Shown here in pieces: positions 17,145 through 26,968 of a DNA stretch of 64,000 nucleotides. Below the pieces are notes generated by a model. That model saw only the letters and a program-made list of their open reading frames with translations. It did not search any database and had not been told where the DNA came from. The translations under genes and the position numbers were made by a program. Position 1 is the stretch's first letter; every line of letters begins with the position of its first letter. The stretch comes from Rhizobium halophilum (GTDB taxonomy: Bacteria > Pseudomonadota > Alphaproteobacteria > Rhizobiales > Rhizobiaceae): assembly GCF_021648825.1 (NCBI RefSeq), contig NZ_JAKJHS010000006.1:185238-249237 (forward strand), given 5' to 3'.

Positions 17145-17554
17145 CAGGGACGGCCGCGGCTAGCGATGTCTGCAGCGGCACGCGTATGGAGGCAACAGGC
17201 GCAATTGCAGGCAAATACGAGAATGCTCCCTATGGCCGACATGGCGGCGCATAGCTGGCTTCAGAACTCCAGGTTGGATGTCCGACGACCTATTTCAACA
17301 TCAATTCCCATGGCACCTTCTCGAAGGCGCTGACCTTCGACGATGTTGGTGGCGCCCTGCTGCCCCTCCTGATCCCCGGTCCGCTCTTGCTGCGAACACG
17401 ACATCACCGATGGCTGGTGACCCGCTTGTGCAGCCTGCATGCGCACTTTCAGCACGCCGCGCCGGGGCAGGGCCTCAGAATGTGCCCATCATCGGACAAG
17501 ACGGCGTTGCCGCGGCAGGATGAGACTGATGGAGCGTTCGCCCGCCTGGTCGGG
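17145..17554. other. gene-free stretch between antiporter and chemosensory cluster
   Basis: Only short frames are present and none has convincing features. A minus-strand frame at 17261-17455 and the plus-strand frame through this stretch look random. I see no strong terminator hairpin. Confidence 0.5.
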
Positions 17555-19291
17555 CTAGAAGAGCGCGTCGAGCAGGTCGTCGTCGTCATTCGATACTTTG
17601 GCACTGATGGACACTGCGCCCTGCGCGCTCGTCCCGAATATCCGTGCATGCAGCTCCCGCTCTGGTGCCATCGTGTACAGCCGCAGGATACGATCACCGA
17701 TTTCGCTCAAAGCCGTGTTGTCTCCGACGAAGATGGGGCTCTCGGAGACTGCAAGAAGGTCCGTGGCACACGCGTCCAGCACGTCTCCCAGTTCGGCATT
17801 AAAATCCAGCCGCGCGAGATGTGCAGCCGTCTGCTCTTCTGCCGAGTGGCTTCGTGTCGCCAGTTCGACAAGCCCGCCTTCCATCTTCTCCGCCGCCTGT
17901 CGAATATCGGTGAGGACATTGACCAGCCGCGCATCCAAGGAGCCGCCGGGCTCTGTAGAGTCCGTCGCACGCAAAAGTTCGGCGGCTTTCGCGAGGCTCT
18001 GCAGAGCTGTCAGGATTTTTCCCGCCGTCTCATCCAGGTGAGCGGAGAAATTGCGGAGTTCGGCAGCAACGACATTGATCGCCTTGCCGTTCTCGCCAAC
18101 GCGACCGCAACGCAGATTGGTGTTGAGCGCCATATAATGGATGTCCGTGCGGACGAGTTGCACGACGCCGATACCCTGCGTGAGTTCCGCAACCGTTTCT
18201 GCCGTCCCTCTGCTGATGTCGGAGGCCTCTCCTGCAACCGTTTCGACGTCACGGACGGCCGCGCGAGCTTCGGAAATCGCCTGCTCCAGCCCGCGCAGAA
18301 GATGTGCGTTCTCCCCTTCGCGGCCTTCGGCCATCAGCCGGCGCAGCGCCCCGATCTCCTGGAGGTCGGCTTGGAAGCTTGCCACCGTGGCCACGATCTT
18401 CTTCGTTTCCCGCTTGAAATCCGATGAGCACTGTTCGAGCTGGAGCGATACCAGCTGCCGCACGGCAGTCGCCAAAAGCTGCTGTTCCGCCTCCGGGAGG
18501 GAAGGAGACACTTCGTCGAGAATAGCGATGGCGGATTGGCAGTGTTCGATGCGCTGTCGCGTTGCATCGCCGATCTGCATGGCGGAAAGGGTGGAGCCAA
18601 GCTTGGTCTGGATACGCCCGGTAACCACCTTCACGCTTGCAGCGTGGGCTGCAAGCTGCCTGCGGTGATCGGCGATCGTTCTCTCTCCATCCGCCAGGTT
18701 GGAAACGATGGCCGGAATGGTGTCGTTGTAACTTTGCAGGATCCCTTCGCCTCTGTTGATGACAGGTCCCAGCCCGGTGCCCAGCCTGTCCAGTTTGTTC
18801 GACAGCTCGTCCACCTGCTGTCGGCCATCTCCGATACGCTGCAGGATCTCTTCGGCAAAACCGGCGAACTCCGGTACGCCGGCGCCGGTGATCTTGGCTG
18901 TCACGGCAAAGGTCCGCAGGTAGCGCAAAGTTTCTTGCATCTGCGCCATCTGGGGCCTCAGGGCCTGCTGTGACGACAGGATGGCGCTGAAGCTCTCCTG
19001 CCGGCCCACCTCGACGTTTGTTAGCGTGGCGAGTCGACCGATCGTCGTTTGGAGCTCCGCCGTCGTCTGCTCGGCGGTATCGGCGTCGAGTGACGTTGTG
19101 AGATCGTCCAGTGAGCGGACCAGACCATTCAGCACCTCCAGAATGGCAAGCACCGCATTTCCGCCTTCGAGAAAGCGCTCCTCGATGCGGCTTCGCGCAT
19201 TCTCCAGATGCTGGACGACCGAAACAAGATCGGCCTCAGGTAGGTTCGCCGTTGGCATTTTGAGTGCAGTCGCTGCCACTTTTCCTCGCAT
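17555..19291 (-). CDS. divergent soluble methyl-accepting chemotaxis-like protein
   Basis: 578 residues with no membrane helix: almost entirely predicted coiled coil. A stretch at about residues 390-425 (HYMALNTNLRCGRVGENGKAI, then VVAAELRNFS) matches the hairpin tip of MCPs, which normally reads [26 protein letters not shown]. Here the IEAARAGE core is replaced by LRCGRVGE, so CheA/CheW contacts may differ. Upstream repeats (ATRQRIEHCQSAIAILDEV) recall helical-bundle sensor regions. It is transcribed away from the cheY-cheA-cheW operon and ends in an acidic DDDDLLDALF tail. Most likely a cytoplasmic receptor or scaffold of this chemosensory system. Confidence 0.75.
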   Translation of the reverse strand: MRGKVAATALKMPTANLPEADLVSVVQHLENARSRIEERFLEGGNAVLAILEVLNGLVRSLDDLTTSLDADTAEQTTAELQTTIGRLATLTNVEVGRQESFSAILSSQQALRPQMAQMQETLRYLRTFAVTAKITGAGVPEFAGFAEEILQRIGDGRQQVDELSNKLDRLGTGLGPVINRGEGILQSYNDTIPAIVSNLADGERTIADHRRQLAAHAASVKVVTGRIQTKLGSTLSAMQIGDATRQRIEHCQSAIAILDEVSPSLPEAEQQLLATAVRQLVSLQLEQCSSDFKRETKKIVATVASFQADLQEIGALRRLMAEGREGENAHLLRGLEQAISEARAAVRDVETVAGEASDISRGTAETVAELTQGIGVVQLVRTDIHYMALNTNLRCGRVGENGKAINVVAAELRNFSAHLDETAGKILTALQSLAKAAELLRATDSTEPGGSLDARLVNVLTDIRQAAEKMEGGLVELATRSHSAEEQTAAHLARLDFNAELGDVLDACATDLLAVSESPIFVGDNTALSEIGDRILRLYTMAPERELHARIFGTSAQGAVSISAKVSNDDDDLLDALF

Positions 19292-19598
19292 CGGTGACGG
19301 GCGCCACCTTCATGTCGGACGATCGCTCGTCTGTTTCTTTCTGGGCCAGCAGCGGCGCGGCGACAGCGTGTCCCAGAGATGAGCATCACCCTCTACCAGC
19401 GAAGGTTAACTCGTCGACAATCGGGGAGGGGAAGCGATGGAGGTGGTTAATGACTAGCTGGCGAAGCACTACGAAATCCCACGTCCCATAAGTCCCTCGT
19501 GAGAAGTGAGCGAAGAAAGTTAGAACTGCCTTAATAATGATGACTCACTCTCTCAGGCGAAATCTCATGCCGCCGTTCAGGCGATCGGATGCCAAAAG
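19292..19598. other. divergent promoter region of the chemosensory cluster
   Basis: About 300 bases between the MCP-like gene (minus) and the STAS gene (plus). It must hold both promoters. An AT-richer part at 19525-19550 (GCCTTAATAATGATGACTC) is the most promoter-like segment. I see no consensus match strong enough to name a sigma factor. Confidence 0.4.
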
Positions 19599-19928
19599 AT
19601 GCCTTTTCCAGAGCCCGCCATCCACCATCTCGCGCTGCCCGACAACCTTACCGTAAGAGGCGCCGCAGAGGTCAAGGATCTACTGCTTCGCTCTCTCAAG
19701 GATCACGCGGCGACGGAAGTCGATGTTCCCGATTATGCGCCCGTTGATCTGAGTCTCGTCCAGATCCTTGAGGCGGCGCGGATCAGCTTTGCTGAGGAGG
19801 GCAAGCTGCTCTCGCTCGCTAGACCCGCCGGCGCTTCAGTGCTGGCTGTGCTCGAACGCGCCGGCATCACCAACAGCATGAACGCCAGCGACAAGCATTT
19901 TTGGCTCCACCAGGGAGAAACGCAGTGA
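19599..19928 (+). CDS. STAS-domain protein of the chemosensory operon
   Basis: 109 residues, one STAS domain: LTVRGAAEVKDLLLRSLKD for strand-helix 1, then DLSLVQILEAARISFAEEGKLLSL and VLAVLERAGIT. The phosphorylatable residue of classic anti-sigma antagonists (normally Ser/Thr after Asp) falls in VDLSLVQI, so Ser may be the site. Such STAS proteins often head the alternative-function chemosensory operons of alphaproteobacteria. The stop overlaps the cheY start (GTGA). The ribosome site is weak (AAAAG). Confidence 0.8.
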   Translation: MPFPEPAIHHLALPDNLTVRGAAEVKDLLLRSLKDHAATEVDVPDYAPVDLSLVQILEAARISFAEEGKLLSLARPAGASVLAVLERAGITNSMNASDKHFWLHQGETQ

Positions 19929-20293
19929 CGGCCAGCATCCTGACAGTAGATGATTCCGCCAGCATCCGGCTGACGACCCGCGTGGCACTGAGCAATGCGG
20001 GCTACACCGTAACGGAAGCGGTGGACGGGCAGGATGGGCTGGCAAAGCTCAATTCCGGGCAGTTCGACATGATCGTCACCGACCTCAACATGCCAAACAT
20101 GGATGGCCTGACGATGATCCGCGAACTGCGCAAGCTGCCGGCCCATACCGGCGTTCCCGTGATCTTCCTGACCACGGAATCCGATGCCGAGATGAAGCAG
20201 CAGGCCAAGGCGGCAGGCGCGACCGGCTGGTTGACGAAGCCTTTCGACCCGGAAAGCCTGGTCAAGATCGTCCGCAAGGTCCTCGGCCGATGA
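19925..20293 (+). CDS. cheY: CheY-type response regulator
   Basis: 122 residues from GTG 19925, overlapping the STAS stop by four bases. It is a single receiver domain with acidic pocket Asp9-Asp10 (ILTVDDSASIR), phospho-acceptor Asp53 (IVTDLNMPNMDG), the switch Thr in FLTTESDAEMK and Lys in LTKPFD. There is no output domain. CheA in the next gene is its expected kinase. It overlaps cheA by four bases, so STAS-cheY-cheA form one coupled unit. Confidence 0.93.
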   Translation: MTASILTVDDSASIRLTTRVALSNAGYTVTEAVDGQDGLAKLNSGQFDMIVTDLNMPNMDGLTMIRELRKLPAHTGVPVIFLTTESDAEMKQQAKAAGATGWLTKPFDPESLVKIVRKVLGR

Positions 20294-22263
20294 GCTTTCC
20301 CGATCCGATCGCGGTCTTCAGGACGGAGGCGGCGGAGCTCCTCGAGCAGATCGAGGCGGGTTTGCTCGACCTCAACGTGAACCCAGGGGACAAGGATCAG
20401 GTGGATGCGGTCTTTCGGGGCTTGCATACGCTGAAGGGTTCCGGCGCCATGTTTGGCTTCGACGCCCTTGCCGCCTTCACTCACCACTGCGAGAGCGCCT
20501 TCGACCGCGTACGCAAAGGAGAGGTTCCGGCAACCCAGGATCTCGTCGCCGCGGTGCTCGAGGCAAAGGACCATATGCGCCTCCTGGTTGATACCCCGCT
20601 TGGCGACCATGAGGCGATGAGCGAGGCGTTGCTGACCAATCTGCGCCGCGCAGTGGAAGGCGCCGGTGCTCCAGCCAAGGCCGAAGGCCCGCAGGAAAGG
20701 CGCTATTCCATCCACTTTTCGCTGCCCCGGGACGCCATGGCGAACGGCACCAATCCGCTCGGGCTGCTCGACGAACTGCGTGAACTCGGTGACTGCCGGA
20801 TCATCGCCGATCGGTCCGCCATTCCCGCGCTCGGCACACTCAACCCGGTCGATCTTCACCTGTCCTGGACGGTGGAACTCGCCACGACAGAACCGCGGTC
20901 TGCCATCGACGACGTCTTTATCTTTGTCATGGACGACATGCAGATCGAGGTGATCGAGCTCCAGGACGAGCCGCGCGTTCCCGATGCTCCAGCTGCCGAT
21001 CCGACGGTGGCCGTACCCGAACAGGCGGCCGCTGCTGCAAAACTCCCTGCGAAAGGTTCCCCGACGGTCGATGCGAAATCCGCCAAGGCAGCCGAGAATG
21101 TTCGAGTTCCGGCGGAGCGGCTGGACGAACTGATGGACCGCGTCGGCGAGTTGGTCATCGCGCAGTCGCGCCTCAGCCAGCTTGCAGGCGGCAGCGGCGA
21201 TCTACAGCTTCGCGCTGTCTCTGAGGACGTGGAGCGGCTGTCCGGCGAACTGCGGGATACGATGATGGTCCTGCGCATGGTTCCCGTGACGCAGCTTTTC
21301 GGTCGTTTCCGGCGGTTGGTCCACGACCTGGCCAACGAAACCGGCAAGATGATCGACCTGGTCACTGAGGGAGAAACCACTGAGGTCGACAAGAGCGTCA
21401 TCGAGCGGCTCGCCGACCCGCTGATCCATCTCGTGCGCAACTCATGCGACCACGGGCTGGAACCTGCCGATGAGCGTCGCGCCGCCGGAAAGCCGGAGGC
21501 CGGCAAGATCTTCCTCTCTGCTCGCCAGCAGGCCGGCGAAGTGATCATCACCATCAAGGACGACGGGCGCGGGATCGACAAGGACAGGGTCCGCGCAAAG
21601 GCCGAGTCCTCCGGCTTGATCGCGGCCAATGCCAGCCTGTCGGACCAGGAGCTCTACCAGCTGATCTTCCAGCCGGGCTTCTCCACGGCCCAGCAAGTGA
21701 CCAATCTTTCCGGACGTGGCGTCGGCATGGATGTCGTCAAGCGCACCATCGATGCGCTGCGTGGCACGATCAATGTCGTCAGCCGCCCAGGCCAGGGCTC
21801 GGAAATCTCGCTGGCCATCCCGCTGACGCTCGCCATCATAGACGGGCTTCTCGTGCGGGTCGGCTCCGGCCGCTACGTCATCCCCCTGTCGGCCGTCGAG
21901 GAATGCCTCGAGCTGTCGGTCGAGGAGGATATGCGCTCGCGGGGGCGCAGCTTCATCTCGCTGCGCGACAGCCTGGTGCCCTTCATCCGGCTGCGGGATC
22001 TTTTCCGCACCGGCACGACGCCTGATCCCTTCCAGAAGGTGGTGGTGATCTCGACCGGCTCTGAGCGTGTCGGCTTGGTGGTCGACCAGATCATCGGCGA
22101 CCACCAGACGGTAATCAAGAGCATGTCGAAGCTCCACCACGACGTCGGAACCTTCTCCGGCGCAACCATCCTCGGGGACGGCAATGTCGCCCTCATTCTC
22201 GACGTCGGCCATCTGGTCTCCGAGGGACAGCAGCAGGAGGCGCACTTGCGGGCAGCGGGATGA
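20290..22263 (+). CDS. cheA: chemotaxis histidine kinase CheA
   Basis: 657 residues, full-length CheA. Domains in order: P1 phosphotransfer with His46 (FRGLHTLKGSGAMFGF); a P2-like segment about 130-230; an Ala/Pro linker; P3 dimerisation (AERLDELMDRVGELVIAQSRL); P4 ATPase with the N box (HLVRNSCDHGLE), G1 (DDGRGID) and G2 (GRGVGMDVVK); and P5 CheW-like (IDGLLVRVGSGRYVIPL). It phosphorylates CheY and CheB in response to receptors. It overlaps both neighbours by four bases. Confidence 0.96.
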   Translation: MSFPDPIAVFRTEAAELLEQIEAGLLDLNVNPGDKDQVDAVFRGLHTLKGSGAMFGFDALAAFTHHCESAFDRVRKGEVPATQDLVAAVLEAKDHMRLLVDTPLGDHEAMSEALLTNLRRAVEGAGAPAKAEGPQERRYSIHFSLPRDAMANGTNPLGLLDELRELGDCRIIADRSAIPALGTLNPVDLHLSWTVELATTEPRSAIDDVFIFVMDDMQIEVIELQDEPRVPDAPAADPTVAVPEQAAAAAKLPAKGSPTVDAKSAKAAENVRVPAERLDELMDRVGELVIAQSRLSQLAGGSGDLQLRAVSEDVERLSGELRDTMMVLRMVPVTQLFGRFRRLVHDLANETGKMIDLVTEGETTEVDKSVIERLADPLIHLVRNSCDHGLEPADERRAAGKPEAGKIFLSARQQAGEVIITIKDDGRGIDKDRVRAKAESSGLIAANASLSDQELYQLIFQPGFSTAQQVTNLSGRGVGMDVVKRTIDALRGTINVVSRPGQGSEISLAIPLTLAIIDGLLVRVGSGRYVIPLSAVEECLELSVEEDMRSRGRSFISLRDSLVPFIRLRDLFRTGTTPDPFQKVVVISTGSERVGLVVDQIIGDHQTVIKSMSKLHHDVGTFSGATILGDGNVALILDVGHLVSEGQQQEAHLRAAG

Positions 22264-22778
22264 GCGAAGCAGCAGCCAGAACACTTCCCGACACCCTTTG
22301 GGACGGCCGCGAAGAAATTGAAGTCGTCACCTTCGATATCGCGGGAGAGGTCTTCGCACTCGAAGCGGCGGCCGTTCAGGAAATCCTCGATCTCCTGCCG
22401 GAAACCTCGGTGCCCGGCGCCAAGGCCTTCGTTGGCAGCGTGATCAACTTCCGCGGCAAGGTCATTCCGCTGGCGGACATCCGACTTGCTTTCGGGATGG
22501 AGGCCACGCAGCCCACCATCGACAGCCGGATCGTCGTCATCGAGCTCGACATCGAGGGCGAGCCGACCCTCACCGGTATCCGGACCGACAAGGTTCACGA
22601 AGTGACGACCCTGGTGCGCAGCGCCGGCGAGCCACCTCCCAGCGTCGGCATGCGCTGGCGACCCGATTTCATCGACTGCCTGGTCAAGCGGGGAAGCGAT
22701 TTCATCATCCTCCCGAACCTTCAGGCGATCTTTTCTGCCAATCACGAGCACCGAAACATCGGCTCCAGCACCATCTAG
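22260..22778 (+). CDS. cheW: CheW coupling protein (first copy)
   Basis: 172 residues, a single CheW domain: VVTFDIAGEVFALEAAAVQEIL at the start, then FVGSVINFRGKVIPLADIRLAF and VIELDIEGEPTLTGIRTDKVHEVTTL. It links receptors to CheA. It overlaps cheA by four bases and is followed 18 bases later by the first mcp gene. A second CheW is encoded at 26457-26954; the two are only distantly similar, so they probably serve different contacts in the array. Confidence 0.94.
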   Translation: MSEAAARTLPDTLWDGREEIEVVTFDIAGEVFALEAAAVQEILDLLPETSVPGAKAFVGSVINFRGKVIPLADIRLAFGMEATQPTIDSRIVVIELDIEGEPTLTGIRTDKVHEVTTLVRSAGEPPPSVGMRWRPDFIDCLVKRGSDFIILPNLQAIFSANHEHRNIGSSTI

Positions 22779-22796
22779 TCCGAAAAGGCAAACTCC

Positions 22797-24494
22797 ATGC
22801 GCGCCACGATCAAGTTCAAATTGGGAGCCGCCTTCGGCTTCGTCATTCTGATGCTGCTGGCCACCGCCGGCTATGCGATCTTCAGCCTAAGCAGTCTCAA
22901 TCAAACGCTGAACAGCGTCATCCAAGGGCCGGTGGAGCGTTTGAGGCTGGCGCAGGATCTGAGTATCGAGCAGTTGCAGCAAATCCGCCAGCAGAAGAAC
23001 CTGTTGATGGCGTTGAACGCGCAGGAGATGCAGGATTACATAGCCAAGAGCGATCAGGCCCGCGCCGAGTTTGATAATGGGTTGAAGAGCGTACTGGAGC
23101 TTGCGACGGAACAGGGGATGGTTCTCTGGAACAAGGTCGCAGAAATCACCCGGGACTTCCGCAATCAGGACGACCGCATTCGCTCCCTGATGCTTGCCGG
23201 AAACGCCGCCGCTGCAGCCCAGATCTCCGCGGGCGCAGCTCGCACCGCCACAAACGAGATCGATACACTTCTTACCGAGGTCGTGAACCTTGAACAGACG
23301 CGTCTCCGTGAGGCAGAGGTTAGCACCGACGAAAGCTACGCGCAGACACGGATGATCATGATCATCGTCGCGGCGACTGCTCTCCTCACCGCAATCGTTT
23401 CCGCCGTCTGGATCGCCATCAGCATCAATCGGGGCCTGCGAAATGCCACCGAGGCTGTGCAGAAGGTGGCCGAAGGCGACCTTACCCGCTTCGCCGACAT
23501 CACGAGCCGGGACGAAATCGGCGACATGCTGGGCTACGTGAACACGATGATCGAACGCCTTCGTGGGGTCGTCGGAGACGCGCTTGCTGCGTCGGACAAT
23601 GTGTCCTCTGGCAGTCAGGAGCTCTCGTCGAGCTCGGAAACGCTGAGCCAGGGCGCGACCGAACAGGCGTCTGCCGCCGAGGAGGCCTCCGCGTCAATGG
23701 AGCAGATGGCTGCCAACATCAAGCAGAATGCCGACAACGCTGCCCAGACGGAGAAGATCGCCCGCCAGTCGTCGCGCGACGCCGAGACCTCCGGTCAGGC
23801 CGTCAACCGTGCGGTGGGCGCAATGCGGACCATTGCCGAGAAGATTTCGATCGTGCAGGAAATCGCCCGCCAGACCGACCTTCTGGCGCTCAACGCCGCG
23901 GTTGAGGCCGCCCGTGCCGGCGAGCATGGGAAGGGTTTTGCGGTCGTCGCTTCGGAGGTTCGCAAGCTGGCGGAACGGTCGCAGGCGGCCGCCGCCGAGA
24001 TCAGCACGCTGTCGGGCGAAACCGTTCAGGTTGCGACCGAAGCGGGCGAAATGCTGAACCGTCTGGTGCCGGACATCCAGAAGACAGCCGAACTGGTTGC
24101 CGAGATCTCGGCGGCCTGCCGCGAGCAGGATATCGGCGCCTCCCAGATCAACGAGGCGATCCAGCAGCTCGACAAGGTGACCCAGCAGAACGCCGGTGCT
24201 TCGGAAGAGATGTCTTCGACGTCCGAAGAACTCGCCTCGCAGGCAGAGGAATTGCAGGCATCAATCGCCTTCTTCCGGGTCGACGCGGGCGCAAGGGCGG
24301 AAAAACAGGCCTCTCCGGCTCCACTCAAGGCCGCTGCGAAACCGTCCGCCCGCCCGGTTGTCCGTCCGGTGGCCAAGGCACAAAAGCTGGATCATCCGGT
24401 CGCCGCACAGCAGGCTCGCGCCAAGGGCTTTGCGCTCGACATGTCGATGGGTGGACCGGACGCCGACGACGTCCACTTCCGCGAAAGCGCCTGA
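22797..24494 (+). CDS. methyl-accepting chemotaxis protein (first)
   Basis: 565 residues. TM1 at about 9-31, a four-helix-bundle periplasmic sensor (about 32-182; [19 protein letters not shown] recalls the 4HB_MCP family), TM2 at about 183-207, a HAMP domain ([22 protein letters not shown]) and the signalling coiled coil with the hairpin tip [20 protein letters not shown]. The ligand is unknown. There is no WxxxF-type docking pentapeptide; the tail [16 protein letters not shown] followed by an acidic-basic end is shared with the second MCP. The module 23577-24285 is nearly identical to that of the downstream gene. Confidence 0.94.
   Translation: MRATIKFKLGAAFGFVILMLLATAGYAIFSLSSLNQTLNSVIQGPVERLRLAQDLSIEQLQQIRQQKNLLMALNAQEMQDYIAKSDQARAEFDNGLKSVLELATEQGMVLWNKVAEITRDFRNQDDRIRSLMLAGNAAAAAQISAGAARTATNEIDTLLTEVVNLEQTRLREAEVSTDESYAQTRMIMIIVAATALLTAIVSAVWIAISINRGLRNATEAVQKVAEGDLTRFADITSRDEIGDMLGYVNTMIERLRGVVGDALAASDNVSSGSQELSSSSETLSQGATEQASAAEEASASMEQMAANIKQNADNAAQTEKIARQSSRDAETSGQAVNRAVGAMRTIAEKISIVQEIARQTDLLALNAAVEAARAGEHGKGFAVVASEVRKLAERSQAAAAEISTLSGETVQVATEAGEMLNRLVPDIQKTAELVAEISAACREQDIGASQINEAIQQLDKVTQQNAGASEEMSSTSEELASQAEELQASIAFFRVDAGARAEKQASPAPLKAAAKPSARPVVRPVAKAQKLDHPVAAQQARAKGFALDMSMGGPDADDVHFRESA
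23577..24285 (+). repeat. duplicated MCP signalling module, copy 1
   Basis: Direct repeat of 25567-26275, offset 1990 bases. The encoded residues (about 236) appear identical except one Ser/Gly change, and long stretches are identical at silent positions too, for example the 190 bases from 23926. Confidence 0.9.
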
Positions 24495-24503
24495 CACAGA
24501 AGA

Positions 24504-24525
24504 CCCTGGGCCGATCGGCCCAGGG
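24504..24525. terminator. perfect 22-bp palindrome after the first mcp gene
   Basis: Arms CCCTGGGCC and GGCCCAGGG with a four-base GATC loop, beginning 10 bases after the stop. The stem is very stable but no T-run follows, so it may act as a partial terminator or as an mRNA 3'-end stabiliser rather than a full stop. Confidence 0.5.
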
Positions 24526-24669
24526 GACCAGACGCATGTAAGTGTTTGGCACTCCGACCCGGTCGGAAAATGCAGAAGAGTGAATGGATCGTTCTTCTTC
24601 GCTTGTTCCGCTTCTTCGAGGGTAGTCCTGAAGAAGCATTAATGACACCCTCATCTGAGGAATAAGGCT

Positions 24670-26460
24670 ATGCGATTGACGATCAAACTGAAGCTGGCGC
24701 TGGCGTTCGGCTTTCTCATTCTTGTTGTCTGCTCATCGGCAGGGTTGGGCATATACGAGATGCAGCAGATGAATGCCCTGCGAAACGAGCTCATTGGAGG
24801 CCCGATCCAGCAGGACGATCACGCCAATGATATCGCCGCCGCCTTTGACGGCCTCGGTCTTGCTGAAGGTGACCTCCTCCTGGCCAACACGCGGGAACGG
24901 CTGGAGAAGGCCAAAGCGTTGATCGAAGCAGAACGTCAGGCATTCGAACAGGCTATGAACGAAGGTGCGAAGGATGCACCGGAGGCGTTCAAGCCGAAGT
25001 GGCAAGCAATCCGCGACTTCTGGGATGACTACCTCACCATCAACAAAAGGGTGATCTCTCTTGTTGATCAAGGCCTACGAGATGCGGCGCTGGAGGTGAA
25101 CCAGACTGAAGGTGCGGCCGCCAGCGAGAAGCTGGATGCCCTAACGGAAGACCTCGCTGCTCAGACGGAGACGGCCATCCAGGAATCCGATCTTGCGGCG
25201 GATGCGGCCTTCGATTCTGCCTTCTATCTCTTAATTACACTCGCGGCGGCCGCCTTAGTGCTGGCAACCGCGGCCGCCTTCTGGATCACGCTCGGAATAA
25301 ACCGCGGCCTTTCGAACATCCGTCGCGTGGCCGACGCCGTCGCGGTCGGTGACCTTGAGCAGACGATCGAGATCAAGACCAACGACGAGATCAAGGATGT
25401 CGTCGACACCATCAACGTCATGACCGGCAACCTGCGCAACACCGCCAACCTTGCGGATCAGATCGCGGGCGGCGACCTCACGGTTACGCCGAAGCCCCTT
25501 TCGGAAAAAGACGTCCTGGGCCTTTCGCTGCAGAGCATGGTCGAGCGCTTGCGTCTGGTCGTTGCCGACGCGCTTGCTGCGTCGGACAACGTGTCCTCCG
25601 GCAGTCAGGAGCTCTCGTCGGGCTCGGAAACGCTGAGCCAGGGCGCGACCGAACAGGCGTCGGCCGCCGAGGAGGCTTCGGCCTCCATGGAGCAGATGGC
25701 TGCCAACATCAAGCAGAATGCCGACAACGCTGCCCAGACGGAGAAGATCGCCCGCCAGTCGTCACGCGACGCGGAAACCTCCGGTCAGGCCGTCAACCGT
25801 GCGGTGGGCGCAATGCGGACCATCGCCGAGAAGATCTCGATCGTGCAGGAAATCGCCCGCCAGACCGACCTTCTGGCCCTCAATGCCGCGGTTGAGGCCG
25901 CCCGTGCCGGCGAGCATGGGAAGGGTTTTGCGGTCGTCGCTTCGGAGGTTCGCAAGCTGGCGGAACGGTCGCAGGCGGCCGCCGCCGAGATCAGCACGCT
26001 GTCGGGCGAAACCGTTCAGGTTGCGACCGAAGCGGGCGAAATGCTGAACCGTCTGGTGCCGGACATCCAGAAGACAGCCGAACTGGTTGCCGAGATCTCG
26101 GCGGCTTGCCGCGAGCAGGATATCGGAGCGTCCCAAATCAACGAGGCGATCCAGCAGCTCGACAAGGTGACCCAGCAGAACGCCGGCGCTTCGGAAGAAA
26201 TGTCTTCAACGTCCGAAGAGCTCGCCTCGCAGGCGGAAGAGTTGCAGGCATCGATCGCCTTCTTCCGGGTCGACACCGGCAGCATGAAGAGCCAGCGGCC
26301 AGCAGCCCTGCAGAGCCCCTCGAAGCCGGGGAGGGCGCCCGCGTCACGGACCGCCTCGCACACGGTCGCTGCGCAGCAGTCGCGCGTGAAGGGCTTTGCG
26401 CTCGACATGTCCATGGGCGGTCCCGACGCCGACGACGCGGACTTCCGGGAGAGTGCATGA
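24670..26460 (+). CDS. methyl-accepting chemotaxis protein (second)
   Basis: 596 residues with the same plan as the gene before it. TM1 is at about 8-30; the periplasmic sensor region about 31-185 is unrelated in sequence to that of the first ([19 protein letters not shown]). TM2 is at about 186-210. HAMP and a second HAMP-like segment ([22 protein letters not shown]) precede the signalling coil with the canonical tip. The sensor differs while the output is nearly identical, so the two receptors should feed the same array with different inputs. The TGA overlaps the cheW start (ATGA). Confidence 0.94.
   Translation: MRLTIKLKLALAFGFLILVVCSSAGLGIYEMQQMNALRNELIGGPIQQDDHANDIAAAFDGLGLAEGDLLLANTRERLEKAKALIEAERQAFEQAMNEGAKDAPEAFKPKWQAIRDFWDDYLTINKRVISLVDQGLRDAALEVNQTEGAAASEKLDALTEDLAAQTETAIQESDLAADAAFDSAFYLLITLAAAALVLATAAAFWITLGINRGLSNIRRVADAVAVGDLEQTIEIKTNDEIKDVVDTINVMTGNLRNTANLADQIAGGDLTVTPKPLSEKDVLGLSLQSMVERLRLVVADALAASDNVSSGSQELSSGSETLSQGATEQASAAEEASASMEQMAANIKQNADNAAQTEKIARQSSRDAETSGQAVNRAVGAMRTIAEKISIVQEIARQTDLLALNAAVEAARAGEHGKGFAVVASEVRKLAERSQAAAAEISTLSGETVQVATEAGEMLNRLVPDIQKTAELVAEISAACREQDIGASQINEAIQQLDKVTQQNAGASEEMSSTSEELASQAEELQASIAFFRVDTGSMKSQRPAALQSPSKPGRAPASRTASHTVAAQQSRVKGFALDMSMGGPDADDADFRESA
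25567..26275 (+). repeat. duplicated MCP signalling module, copy 2
   Basis: Partner of 23577-24285. Divergence resumes sharply outside the block, both upstream (HAMP region) and downstream (linker before the shared tail). Confidence 0.9.
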
Positions 26461-26954
26461 CCATGGCCGGCACATCCGCTGAACTTCAATTCGTAACCTT
26501 CAGTCTCGGCAGTGAGCTCTTCGCCGTGCCCGTGGGAGTGGTAAGGGAAATCCTGGACCACGAGGACGCCTTCAAGATCCCGCATGGACCGGACTATCTG
26601 CTGGGTCTTCGCGACGTACGCGGACAGGGCGTACCGGTGATCGACCTGCGCCTGCGGCTCGGAATGAGGGCGACGGTGAAGACCCCGCACACCCGCATTC
26701 TCGTGCTGGACGTACCGATCGGGGACAAGGTCCTGGCGCTCGGGCTCGTCGCCGACAGGGTCTATGAGGTGGTGCCGTTCCGGCAGGAACAGATAGAGGC
26801 GGCGCCCGACATCGGTATCCGCTGGCGCTCCGATTATATCGCAGGCGTGGTGCGGCGCGACCAGAGCTTCGTGGTCATCGTGGATCTCGCCCGGCTGTTC
26901 TCTGATGCCGGGCCTGCTCTCTCCGGTGTCGCACCGGACGTCCGCGTCGCCTGA
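26457..26954 (+). CDS. cheW: CheW coupling protein (second copy)
   Basis: 165 residues from the ATG overlapping the mcp stop. CheW fold: [24 protein letters not shown], then [20 protein letters not shown] and [26 protein letters not shown] longer open frame running back into the mcp gene is an overlap artefact. Only distantly similar to the CheW at 22260. It is followed by cheR after 14 bases. Confidence 0.92.
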   Translation: MTMAGTSAELQFVTFSLGSELFAVPVGVVREILDHEDAFKIPHGPDYLLGLRDVRGQGVPVIDLRLRLGMRATVKTPHTRILVLDVPIGDKVLALGLVADRVYEVVPFRQEQIEAAPDIGIRWRSDYIAGVVRRDQSFVVIVDLARLFSDAGPALSGVAPDVRVA

Positions 26955-26968
26955 TCGGAGACAGTGCA

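Noticed and set aside
17387..18427. 346-codon plus-strand open frame
   Set aside because: Lies antisense to the MCP-like gene, has no ribosome site and no recognisable motif; high-GC codon bias opens this frame.
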